Shown: positions 1 to 6,898 of the stretch, piece by piece
How the letters are laid out: every line of letters starts with the position of its first letter
How positions within the stretch are numbered: the first letter of the stretch is position 1
Source: Bacteroidales bacterium
GTDB lineage: Bacteria > Bacteroidota > Bacteroidia > Bacteroidales > VadinHA17
DNA: 15,953 nt
Assembly (NCBI GenBank): GCA_029935275.1
Contig: JAOZKQ010000018.1
Span: forward strand, 1-15,953
Direction of reading: 5' to 3'
Program-made: the position numbers and the translations under genes
The notes under the pieces: generated by a model
What the model was told of the DNA's origin: nothing
What the model saw: the letters and a program-made list of their open reading frames with translations, nothing else
The model's database searches: none

Positions 1-21
1 TTCCGGTTAAATACCTGCTTC

Positions 22-48
22 ATTTTAAGTATTTTAGGCATTTTAGGC
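22..48 (-). repeat. 9-bp tandem repeat, GCATTTTAGG family
   Basis: Two perfect copies of ATTTTAGGC (31-39 and 40-48) follow a degenerate copy ATTTTAAGT (22-30). Read on the minus strand, the direction of the RND gene, the unit is GCCTAAAAT. The same CTAAAATGC core occurs at 11989-11997, and GCATTTTAGG occurs once at 15891-15900. It lies beyond the 3' end of the RND gene and has no coding potential that I can see. Confidence 0.75.
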
Positions 49-83
49 ATTCCATTGTAGCTGGTTGTTAAAAATATTGAGTT

Positions 84-135
84 GTCATAATAACAGCTTA
101 GCTGAAAATCAATTAATAACAGCGAAGCTAATTAC
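84..135 (-). repeat. Modular 15/11-bp repeat array after the RND stop codon
   Basis: Read on the minus strand, the array begins 5 nt after the RND stop codon. It parses into GTAATTAGCTTCGCT (15 bp, 135-121), GTTATTAATTG (11 bp, 120-110), ATTTTCAGCTAAGCT (15 bp, 109-95) and GTTATTATGAC (11 bp, 94-84). The CAGCTTAGCTG segment can fold as a tiny hairpin. The same module types appear at 15747-15835 after the DUF5916 gene. No U-run follows, so it does not look like an ordinary intrinsic terminator. Confidence 0.6.
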
Positions 136-140
136 CCTTT

Positions 141-3100
141 TTAGCCTTCATCTATTCGCTTTAAGTTATTTCCAAATATCTTATAAAATACAGGTACAAT
201 CACCAGTGTAAGTATGGTTGAGACCAATAATCCGCCAATGATTGTCCAGCCCATGGGTGCCCATATTTCCCCACCTCTTAATGTAAGTGGAAGCAAGCCC
301 CCTATGGTGGTTAATGAGGTTAGGATAATAGGCATAAACCTGGTTTCTCCGGATAAAACAATGGCATCTTCTATATCCATCCCATTCCGGATTTGAATAT
401 TGGTATAATCAACCAGAATAATAGAATTATTTACAACGATACCCACAAGGCTCAGAAGTCCGATGAAGGCCGTAAAGGAGAATGTATTCCCGGTAATAAA
501 CAGCGCCCAGATGGAACCAATCAGTGCTAATGGTACCGCAATAAAGATGATCAGGGGTTGCTTATAGGAATTAAACTGAAGCACCAGCACGGCAAAAATG
601 GCAATAACCGTAATTAGTCCGGCTTTGGCCATACCCCCAAAGGTTTGGTCCCTGTTCTCCAACTCCCCGCCAATGTGATAGCTGAACCCTGAGGGGAAAT
701 TATATTGTTCCAGAAAGCTTAAAACCGATTCCATAGCTGCATCCAGATCGCTGCCTTTAATCAGGTCGGCAGTCAACAATGCAGAGCGCTGAAGATTGTA
801 CCTGGAGATCAGGGCCGGTGATTCCTCCATTTGAATCGAACCAAGTTGCCTGAGAGGGACCTGCTTGCCGGCCAGTGAGCTAACAAAGATTTGATCTAAA
901 AGGCCCGGCTTCACTTCATTACCTGAGGGTGTACGAAGAACAATATCGTATTCTTTCCCGTTTTTATCCCTGAAAGTGGTAACAGGGATGCCATTGATGG
1001 CAGTACGGATGGATTTCTCAATGGTCACAACAGGTACACCCAACATGCCTGCTTTGTCTTTATTGATCTGAAAAACCAGGTCGGTTTTCATTTTTTTAAG
1101 TTTGTTGTTTACATTGATCATCCCGGGTGTTTCCAGCATTACCTGTTCCATTTTTTCAGCAATTTGCTGCAATACATCCTGGTTATCCCCCAATAGATAA
1201 ACCATTACAGGGGCTTCCAGGGGAACACCCTGCTGATATTCCTTGATCGTAATTTTTGCCCCGGGATAATCTGCGAACACTTTTCTTAAACCACTTATAA
1301 GTTGATCATACTCCGACTGTTCATACCTTTTAAGCCTTACATAGATCTCTCCATAATTCGGGGCATAATTCTTTGACATTATATTATAATAGATCCGTGG
1401 ATTACCATGGCCTATATTGCTTGCGTAAACCTGAATATACTGACTGGTATCCAGTATGGATTCCACATACCGGACTACATGATTTGTTTTTTGAATGGCA
1501 GTACCCTCAGGCATTTCAACCCGTACCATAAATTGTGGTGTTTGGGAGGGCGGAAAAAAGCTCAGTCCTACCAAAGGAAACATAGCCATAGACCCAACAA
1601 AAGCTAAAACAGCAATAAGAATTACAAACAATTTATGTTTTAGGGCAAACTTAAGGGTCTTTCTGTATGGACCCTGAATGAAACGGTCCAGCTGCATCCG
1701 GAAAACATTGTTCTTCTTCTCCGGCTTTTTCCGCTTGAAAATAACAGCAGAAGCCAGGGGGGTAATGCTCAGTGCAATCAATAATGAAACACTTAAGGTA
1801 GCGATGATGGTAAAGGGTAAGCTTTTGATGAAATCACCAGCCTTATCGGGCATGGTAATGATGGGGATAAAGGCAAACAAGGTTGTTAAAGTAGCGGTAA
1901 CTACAGGCCAGGCTATTTCTGATGCCCCTTTTACCGCAGCCTCCCTGGAAGAAAGGCCTTTAAGCATAAAGCGGTTGATGTTTTCAACCATTACAATGGA
2001 ATTATCCACCAGAAGCCCCAGGGCAACCACCAGCGCAGCAATGGAAATCTGCTGCAGGCCATAATCAGCCATGTTAACAAGTGACAGTCCAATTAAAATA
2101 GAAAGGGGAATGGCCAGGATCACAATAAGTGACGACCTAAAGCCCAATGCCAGTAAAATGACAAAGCCTACCAGGATTATTCCCTGGACCAGGTTGCTCA
2201 GAAAGCCGCCAATCTTTGATTTCACCCCTTCTGACTGGTCAAAAACATAGTGTATTGACAAATCAGGTTCAAGACGGGAACTAAAATCCCCGATAACTGG
2301 CTTAATGCCATCAACAACTTCAAAAATATTGTATCCTTCTTTTTGTTCAATTGTAACAAAAATGGCTTTAGCCCCGCCAAGCCGGGCGATATATTGATCG
2401 TCAGCATCAGTAAATGCTAGCTCAGCCACTTGTTCCAGGTGTAAAATTTTTCCATTATGTGAATTAACCACGGTCCTTCTGATCTCCTCAAGATTTTTGA
2501 ACCCCCCTCCTGATTTGATCATAAAACTTTTTCCATCCATGGTCACAGAACCACCGGGGATATTGGCATTATTACTTTTTAGCGCATTGATTATCTGATC
2601 AAGGGATATATTCATCCTTGCCATTTTCTCAAAATTCAGGTTAATCCTGATCACCTCATCAGGAACACCTGCAAGTGCTACTTTTTTTACGCCTTTCTGT
2701 TTCTCCAGTTCCCTTTTTAGCTGTTCAGCCCGCTCATTCATTCTGCTGTATGATGCTTTATCCGAAACCAGGGCCAATTGCATAATAGCCACGTCCGAAC
2801 TACGCCATTGCATAATATCCAGTAGAAAAATATCTTCGGGCAGATCACTTTGAATGCTGTTTATCTGCCTCACAAGCTCATCGTATTTCTCTTTTGCATC
2901 TGTATTGTAACTAAATTCAACAGAGGTAACAGACAGGCCATCTTTTATTTCGGTTTTAACCATTAAAATATCATCCAATTCATTTATGGCTTCTTCCACA
3001 GGAAAAGCAACAAGTTGTTCAAGGTCGTTAGGGCTGGCACCCGGGTATATTACAATAACGCTTCCACCAGGAACATAAATTGTAGGATCCTCTGTCCTGG

Positions 3101-3197
3101 GCATTGTTAAGAACGCCTGAACGCCCAGTAAAATCAACAAAATAAAAATTATCAGGGTAAACTTGGCGTTCTCTATGGCTATTTTGGGAAGGTTCAT
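141..3197 (-). CDS. RND-family efflux permease (AcrB-like inner-membrane subunit)
   Basis: Proton-driven inner-membrane pump subunit of a tripartite RND exporter. The 1018-residue product has the family's usual length and doubled layout: an N-terminal membrane segment at about 12-30, a large periplasmic region, a membrane bundle at about 336-480, then a second copy of the pattern. The membrane helix at about 384-406 carries the proton-relay signature GLLVDNSIVMVEN, with Asp398. AcrB has two Asp here; this protein has Asp398-Asn399. The start ATG at 3195-3197 lies 1 nt after the stop of the adaptor gene, suggesting translational coupling. The absence of a CusA-like DAA relay motif argues against a heavy-metal pump, so the substrate is probably drugs, bile-type or other amphiphilic compounds. 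The substrate is inferred, the family is secure. Confidence 0.95.
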   Translation of the reverse strand: MNLPKIAIENAKFTLIIFILLILLGVQAFLTMPRTEDPTIYVPGGSVIVIYPGASPNDLEQLVAFPVEEAINELDDILMVKTEIKDGLSVTSVEFSYNTDAKEKYDELVRQINSIQSDLPEDIFLLDIMQWRSSDVAIMQLALVSDKASYSRMNERAEQLKRELEKQKGVKKVALAGVPDEVIRINLNFEKMARMNISLDQIINALKSNNANIPGGSVTMDGKSFMIKSGGGFKNLEEIRRTVVNSHNGKILHLEQVAELAFTDADDQYIARLGGAKAIFVTIEQKEGYNIFEVVDGIKPVIGDFSSRLEPDLSIHYVFDQSEGVKSKIGGFLSNLVQGIILVGFVILLALGFRSSLIVILAIPLSILIGLSLVNMADYGLQQISIAALVVALGLLVDNSIVMVENINRFMLKGLSSREAAVKGASEIAWPVVTATLTTLFAFIPIITMPDKAGDFIKSLPFTIIATLSVSLLIALSITPLASAVIFKRKKPEKKNNVFRMQLDRFIQGPYRKTLKFALKHKLFVILIAVLAFVGSMAMFPLVGLSFFPPSQTPQFMVRVEMPEGTAIQKTNHVVRYVESILDTSQYIQVYASNIGHGNPRIYYNIMSKNYAPNYGEIYVRLKRYEQSEYDQLISGLRKVFADYPGAKITIKEYQQGVPLEAPVMVYLLGDNQDVLQQIAEKMEQVMLETPGMINVNNKLKKMKTDLVFQINKDKAGMLGVPVVTIEKSIRTAINGIPVTTFRDKNGKEYDIVLRTPSGNEVKPGLLDQIFVSSLAGKQVPLRQLGSIQMEESPALISRYNLQRSALLTADLIKGSDLDAAMESVLSFLEQYNFPSGFSYHIGGELENRDQTFGGMAKAGLITVIAIFAVLVLQFNSYKQPLIIFIAVPLALIGSIWALFITGNTFSFTAFIGLLSLVGIVVNNSIILVDYTNIQIRNGMDIEDAIVLSGETRFMPIILTSLTTIGGLLPLTLRGGEIWAPMGWTIIGGLLVSTILTLVIVPVFYKIFGNNLKRIDEG

Positions 3198-3198
3198 T

Positions 3199-4275
3199 TT
3201 AATTTTTTATTTCAATTTTGCTACTCCCGTCTATGTAGTAATTCCCTTCAGTGATCAACTCTTCGCCAATTATGAGGCCCTGTTCAACTGACAGGGAGTC
3301 ATTTGAGATCCTGGTAAACCGGACTTTTTTCATCAGGGGCTTCCCGTCTTTAACTACATAAACAAAACCGGTCCTGCCTTTTCCATTAACGAGTGCCCCG
3401 GCAGGGATAACGATCACTGATTTCCCTTTGGAAGGATATATCATTGCTTTGGCAATAAAACCCGATAGCAAAAGATCAGTTCCCGGGTCTATTCGTAGTT
3501 CAATTTCATATGTTCCGGTATATGGGTCTGCCCATTCCCCTATTTCGGTTAGAATGGCCCGGAACCTACGGTCTGGAAATGCATCAAAATGCACTTCTGC
3601 TGTATCATGCAAGCTTAATTTTACAATATCCCGGTCGGGGAGGTTGCAGCGGAGTACCCAATCGTTTTTAGTCGATGAAAATAGAAATACCGGATTTCCC
3701 GGGGCAATAATCTCGTTCGCTTCGGCCAGGCGTTTTAAAACCTTTCCGTTTGCCGGCGCCCTTATTACCGAGTATTCAAGGTTAAATTCTGCTATATCAC
3801 GCTGATTTTTAGCTATGTCCAGGGCGGTTCCCATATTCTGGTATTGTTCTAAAGTTGCCACACTGTCCTTATAAAGGTTATGCACCCTTCTGTAATCCCT
3901 TTCTGCCTTTTGTAGTGCCAGTCTGGCCTGATTGGTTTTTGCTTTAATTTCCATCAGGTTTAACCTGGCCATTGTTTTACCTTCCTCAACAAAAGCACCT
4001 TCATCTACTTCAATGGAAGAAATAAGTCCCCCTGTTTTAAAACTCAACTTTATTTCTGATTTTTTACTAAGAATTCCTGAGCTTTGAATCGGGAAATTAA
4101 CATCTGTTTGTTTAGTGATGTAAGTTTTTACCGGAATGCTTATTTTGCGATTGTCAGGCTGTGTTTCCTGTTTGCAAGTACTTAATAAAACCGAAATCCC
4201 AATAAAAACTATAATAAAAAAATACTTTTCTTTAAACTTAAAGGTATTATTCAGGTAACTAAATATATCGTTCAT
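3199..4275 (-). CDS. RND periplasmic adaptor subunit (membrane fusion protein)
   Basis: HlyD/AcrA-type adaptor that bridges the inner-membrane pump and the outer-membrane channel. The 358-residue product has an N-terminal hydrophobic stretch (about 18-33) ending LSTC with Cys34, a plausible but non-ideal lipobox (Thr at -1), so it may be a lipoprotein. The lipoyl-like half-motif IEVDEGAFVEEGKTMARL is followed by a helical hairpin (about 105-160) and a second lipoyl half around VIRAPANGKVLKRLAEANE, then the beta-barrel and membrane-proximal domains. It lies 8 nt after the tolC-like gene and 1 nt before the permease gene. No other ATG near the N-terminus keeps the hydrophobic segment, so the start at 4275 is favoured. 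Confidence 0.93.
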   Translation of the reverse strand: MNDIFSYLNNTFKFKEKYFFIIVFIGISVLLSTCKQETQPDNRKISIPVKTYITKQTDVNFPIQSSGILSKKSEIKLSFKTGGLISSIEVDEGAFVEEGKTMARLNLMEIKAKTNQARLALQKAERDYRRVHNLYKDSVATLEQYQNMGTALDIAKNQRDIAEFNLEYSVIRAPANGKVLKRLAEANEIIAPGNPVFLFSSTKNDWVLRCNLPDRDIVKLSLHDTAEVHFDAFPDRRFRAILTEIGEWADPYTGTYEIELRIDPGTDLLLSGFIAKAMIYPSKGKSVIVIPAGALVNGKGRTGFVYVVKDGKPLMKKVRFTRISNDSLSVEQGLIIGEELITEGNYYIDGSSKIEIKN

Positions 4276-4283
4276 TATATAAG

Positions 4284-5669
4284 TTATTTAAAATTTATAT
4301 TATCATTTGCTTCCAGTGGCAGGATATAGGTGCCAATCACTCTTTCAAACTCAGCTTCCATAATTTTATATTCAAACCTGGCTATTATGAAATTTGCCAT
4401 TGCAGTTGTCATTGTGGTACGGGAATCCATAAATTCTACCAGGTTAACCATGCCTTCGCCATATTTTTTGGAAATCACATTAAATGCTTTGGTGGAACTT
4501 TCTTTTTCCTTTTGTACAGCCTGTACATATTTGGCAGCAGCCTCAAGACTATAATAAGCTTCTGTAACCTCCAGCCTGATATTATCAGAGATTTGGCTTT
4601 TTCTGGTTACTATCTGGTCCAGCTCAATTTTTGCCTGTTTTATCTTTGATTTATTTTCCAGCCCTTTAAAAATGTTCCAACGCAGTACCAGTGATCCCAG
4701 GAAAAAATCATCATCTTTGGTGAAACTATAATTTGTGCCCTGAATTCCATAATTAACAGCTGCGAAGACTGTAGGATAGCCATTAGCTACATTTAATTTT
4801 AGTTTATACTCACCGGCCTTCATATAATAATCCATCTGATCCAATTCTTCCCGGTTTACAAAAGCAAGTTCTTCTGCATTTTCCAGACTGATAAGACCCA
4901 TTAACAAGTCTATATTATCTAAAGTTTTTATCTCTGTATCAAAAGCCTGGTTGAGTAAAAAATTCATCCAGGATGCAGCCATTTTATTATTTTTCATAAT
5001 AATGGCCTCATTTTGTTCCAGTTTGCTTAATTCAGCTTCTGACCGGTAAACCACATCAACCGTTACTTTATCATTCCGGTACAGGCTGTTATTCACCCGG
5101 ATATTCTCTTCGAGAAGGGTACGGGTTTCTTTTACCAGGTGCTGTAAACGGACAGTTTTCTGGTAACTGTAATAAGCTGTTTTAATATCACCAACCAATT
5201 TTCTTTTGAAAGCATTCAGGTCAGCATTGCTTGCTTTTAATAGTTCTTTGTTGATTTTGTAATTATAGCCAATTGCAGGATTAATTAAGGGCTGAATCAA
5301 CTCCATTTTTGTTTCCTGCTCATGTGGTCTGTAAAATTGATAAGTTTGATTCTCAATTTGGGGAAAAGCATCTGTACTGGTAAGGTAATTAAGTGTAGAA
5401 TAAACCGGGTTTAACATATCTCCTACGGGGAAATCAATAACCCTGCCACCATTGGCAATTGTATAACGTGCATTTAGGCTAATCTCAGGTAAATAATATG
5501 CCCGGGCCTGGTTCAGGGCCTCAATGCTTTTTTCATATGAACTCTTTTTCTGCTTAAGGGCTAAATTACTTTCAAGTCCAATATTTATATATTGCTGTAA
5601 TACAGAATCCTGTCCCACAACCATGAATGAAAGTCCAAAGAAAAATATGTAGATTGATATTGCTTTCAT
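4284..5669 (-). CDS. TolC-family outer-membrane efflux protein
   Basis: Outer-membrane channel component of the tripartite exporter. The 461-residue product starts with a signal peptide (MKAISIYIFFFGLSFMVVGQ, cleavage near residue 20). It then has the long helical repeats typical of outer-membrane efflux proteins, for example the segments around SYEKSIEALNQARAYYLP and the matching C-terminal one around AYYSLEAAAKYVQAVQKEKE. These are the two tandem OEP half-repeats that build the alpha-barrel. It sits 12 nt after tetR and 8 nt before the adaptor gene, in the order tetR-tolC-adaptor-permease. A matched pump and adaptor next door leave little doubt about the role. Confidence 0.93.
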   Translation of the reverse strand: MKAISIYIFFFGLSFMVVGQDSVLQQYINIGLESNLALKQKKSSYEKSIEALNQARAYYLPEISLNARYTIANGGRVIDFPVGDMLNPVYSTLNYLTSTDAFPQIENQTYQFYRPHEQETKMELIQPLINPAIGYNYKINKELLKASNADLNAFKRKLVGDIKTAYYSYQKTVRLQHLVKETRTLLEENIRVNNSLYRNDKVTVDVVYRSEAELSKLEQNEAIIMKNNKMAASWMNFLLNQAFDTEIKTLDNIDLLMGLISLENAEELAFVNREELDQMDYYMKAGEYKLKLNVANGYPTVFAAVNYGIQGTNYSFTKDDDFFLGSLVLRWNIFKGLENKSKIKQAKIELDQIVTRKSQISDNIRLEVTEAYYSLEAAAKYVQAVQKEKESSTKAFNVISKKYGEGMVNLVEFMDSRTTMTTAMANFIIARFEYKIMEAEFERVIGTYILPLEANDNINFK

Positions 5670-5681
5670 AACTGATATTTT

Positions 5682-6329
5682 TTATTTTGATAAAACTCCC
5701 CTTAATGATAACTCAAATTGCTTTTCTAACAATTCCTTTTCATTAATACCCATGGCATTGACTAAAGGTAGCCTAAGGGTAACCAATTCCAGGATAGAGG
5801 ATAAATGCGACCAGAGTATCAGGGCCATTTCCCGGTCTCTGATATCGGAACGTATTGAACCATCTAATTGACCCTTTTTAATTATTTCAGTGAAAAACAC
5901 CAGGGGAGAATCAGGTTCCAGGATTTTTAGCGATTGATTTTTATCCAGTTTTTCAAATTTTGAGGAGTCAACCATCATGATGGCCCGGATATGATTGGGA
6001 TAGTTTTGACTGAAGTCAATGTATGACTTTCCAAGTTTTAATAAATTTTCAGCTCCCTTTTTTTCGGGGTCATATTGATCTTTAAGAACTTTATAGATCA
6101 TTTCCAACACCCTGTTCACAATTGAATAATGAAGGTCCTCCCTGCTTTTAAAATACAGGTAAAGGGTCCCTTTGGCAAGATCAGCTTCCCGGGCAATCTG
6201 ATCCATGGATACATTATCAAAGCCTTGCTTAAAGAAAAGTTGCTCCGCCGCATCAATTATAGCGTTTCTTCTGAGCTGCTTTTCCCTTTTCTTCCGTTCT
6301 GTTACACTCATAATATGACTGGTGTTCAT
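5682..6329 (-). CDS. TetR/AcrR-family transcriptional regulator
   Basis: Probable ligand-responsive repressor of the efflux operon that follows it. The 215-residue product has a TetR N-terminal DNA-binding domain at about 18-65: AIIDAAEQLFFKQGF, then VSMDQIAREADLAKGTLYLYF with the helix-turn-helix at about 40-60. The C-terminal ligand and dimer domain is divergent, as usual. It is the first gene of the operon, and the tolC-like start lies 12 nt after its stop. The ATG at 6327-6329 is 4 nt from an inverted repeat that looks like its operator. Met7 (codon at 6309-6311) is an alternative start that would leave a longer leader after the predicted transcription start. Confidence 0.93.
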   Translation of the reverse strand: MNTSHIMSVTERKKREKQLRRNAIIDAAEQLFFKQGFDNVSMDQIAREADLAKGTLYLYFKSREDLHYSIVNRVLEMIYKVLKDQYDPEKKGAENLLKLGKSYIDFSQNYPNHIRAIMMVDSSKFEKLDKNQSLKILEPDSPLVFFTEIIKKGQLDGSIRSDIRDREMALILWSHLSSILELVTLRLPLVNAMGINEKELLEKQFELSLRGVLSK

Positions 6330-6333
6330 TTAA

Positions 6334-6346
6334 TGACTGTTAGTCA
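6334..6346 (-). promoter_or_regulatory. Probable TetR operator (perfect inverted repeat)
   Basis: TGACT-GTT-AGTCA is a perfect 5-bp inverted repeat with a 3-bp spacer. It lies between the predicted -7 box and the tetR start codon, roughly +4 to +16 of the predicted transcript. The size and symmetry are typical of TetR-family sites, and the location would block initiation or early elongation. Binding is inferred. Confidence 0.7.
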
Positions 6347-6355
6347 CTTATTTCA

Positions 6356-6387
6356 CAAATTTAATTATTTTTTTGAAAAAAAACAAT
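6356..6387 (-). promoter_or_regulatory. Predicted Bacteroidetes-type promoter of the tetR-efflux operon
   Basis: Read on the minus strand, ATTG (6387-6384) is followed after exactly 20 bp by TAAATTTG (6363-6356). The latter is a perfect match to the TAnnTTTG -7 consensus used by the Bacteroidetes primary sigma factor. The predicted start of transcription is near 6349, just ahead of the inverted repeat at 6334-6346. Confidence 0.65.
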
Positions 6388-6558
6388 TTTCTATTAGAAT
6401 ATCTGTACTTCTGAAAGAATTGCCAGCCTATGGATTGGCTTCCCTTTAGATTTTCGTATCTGTCTTTATGGTAATTGCTAATTGCTTATAGAAGCTGTTC
6501 AATTACAATAATTTAAACTTAATTACGAAAAATATTTTTAATAGGGGGCATATATACT

Positions 6559-6576
6559 ATTCCAACTAATTGGAAT
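6559..6576. promoter_or_regulatory. Palindrome upstream of the cco promoter
   Basis: ATTCCAA-CTAA-TTGGAAT has perfect 7-bp arms and a 4-bp spacer. Its centre is about 66-68 bp upstream of the predicted cco transcription start, close to where a class I activator of the Crp/Fnr type would bind. The half-site differs from the E. coli FNR site (TTGAT), so the regulator is unknown. Confidence 0.5.
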
Positions 6577-6597
6577 GTTTATAAATAATAGTTTGCT

Positions 6598-6628
6598 ATT
6601 GTAGAATTGGGAATTTCCAATATTTTTG
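6598..6628 (+). promoter_or_regulatory. Predicted Bacteroidetes-type promoter of the cco operon
   Basis: ATTG (6598-6601), a 19-bp spacer, then TATTTTTG (6621-6628) match the -33/-7 architecture, with a perfect TAnnTTTG box. Transcription would start near 6635, about 20 nt before the ccoS start. The spacer contains the near-palindrome listed at 6606-6621. Confidence 0.6.
6606..6621. promoter_or_regulatory. Near-perfect palindrome within the cco promoter
   Basis: ATTGGGAATTTCCAAT is symmetric except for one mismatched pair (G6611/T6616). It uses the same TTCCAA/TTGGGAA elements as the palindrome at 6559-6576. It fills the space between the -33 and -7 boxes, a position that suits a repressor better than an activator. 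Confidence 0.45.
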
Positions 6629-6655
6629 TATTGATAAATTAGCATATATAAAAAA

Positions 6656-6877
6656 TTGCATGCAATAGTCTTCCTCATAATTATTGGCGTTATCGTAGCT
6701 GGTGGCTTCCTGATTGCTTTTATATGGGCAGTAAAAAGTGGACAATATGATGATAATTACAGTCCTGCTGTTCGTATCTTATTTGATGACGATATCCCTA
6801 AGAAGAAGAAAGAGGAGAAGGAAAATAGTAAGGATACTAAACAGAATAATAATAATAAACCTGTTAACTCTTTATAA
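6656..6877 (+). CDS. ccoS: Cbb3-type cytochrome oxidase assembly protein CcoS
   Basis: Small single-span membrane protein needed for cofactor insertion into cbb3 oxidase. The 73-residue product has one transmembrane helix (about 3-26) running into the family hallmark AFIWAVKSGQYDD, then an acidic FDDD patch and a Lys/Glu/Asn-rich soluble tail. The only start that fits the family is TTG at 6656. The nearby ATG at 6660 is in another frame and hits TAG after two codons, and an in-frame TAA at 6635-6637 limits extension. It is the first gene of the cco operon, 21 nt before ccoNO. The tail is species-specific and low in complexity. Confidence 0.9.
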   Translation: MHAIVFLIIIGVIVAGGFLIAFIWAVKSGQYDDNYSPAVRILFDDDIPKKKKEEKENSKDTKQNNNNKPVNSL

Positions 6878-6898
6878 TAACCAAAACCAAGATTGCTT

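Larger units (their letters stand above)
6330..6655. other. Divergent spacer between the efflux and cbb3 operons
   Basis: This 326-bp AT-rich region has no credible gene. The left end holds the tetR promoter and operator; the right end holds the cco promoter and two related palindromes. In between (about 6390-6558) I see only a direct repeat TAATTGC (6472-6478, 6479-6485) and a weak imperfect inverted repeat around 6421-6440. A small RNA here cannot be excluded by eye. Confidence 0.7.

Noticed and set aside
1678..2064. Plus-strand open frame of 128 codons inside the RND gene
   Set aside because: It lies antisense to a well-conserved permease region, with no recognisable domain and no upstream context.
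141..5669. Copper/silver (CusCBA-type) efflux system serving the adjacent oxidase
   Set aside because: The relay motif is VDNS rather than the heavy-metal DAA type, there are no Met-rich adaptor or channel motifs, and the regulator is TetR rather than a CusRS- or MerR-type.
6660..6668. ATG as the ccoS start
   Set aside because: It is out of frame with the CcoS product and reaches TAG after two codons.
6893..6898. TTG start adding two residues to CcoNO
   Set aside because: ATG at 6899 gives the usual short N-terminus before the FYYDN motif.
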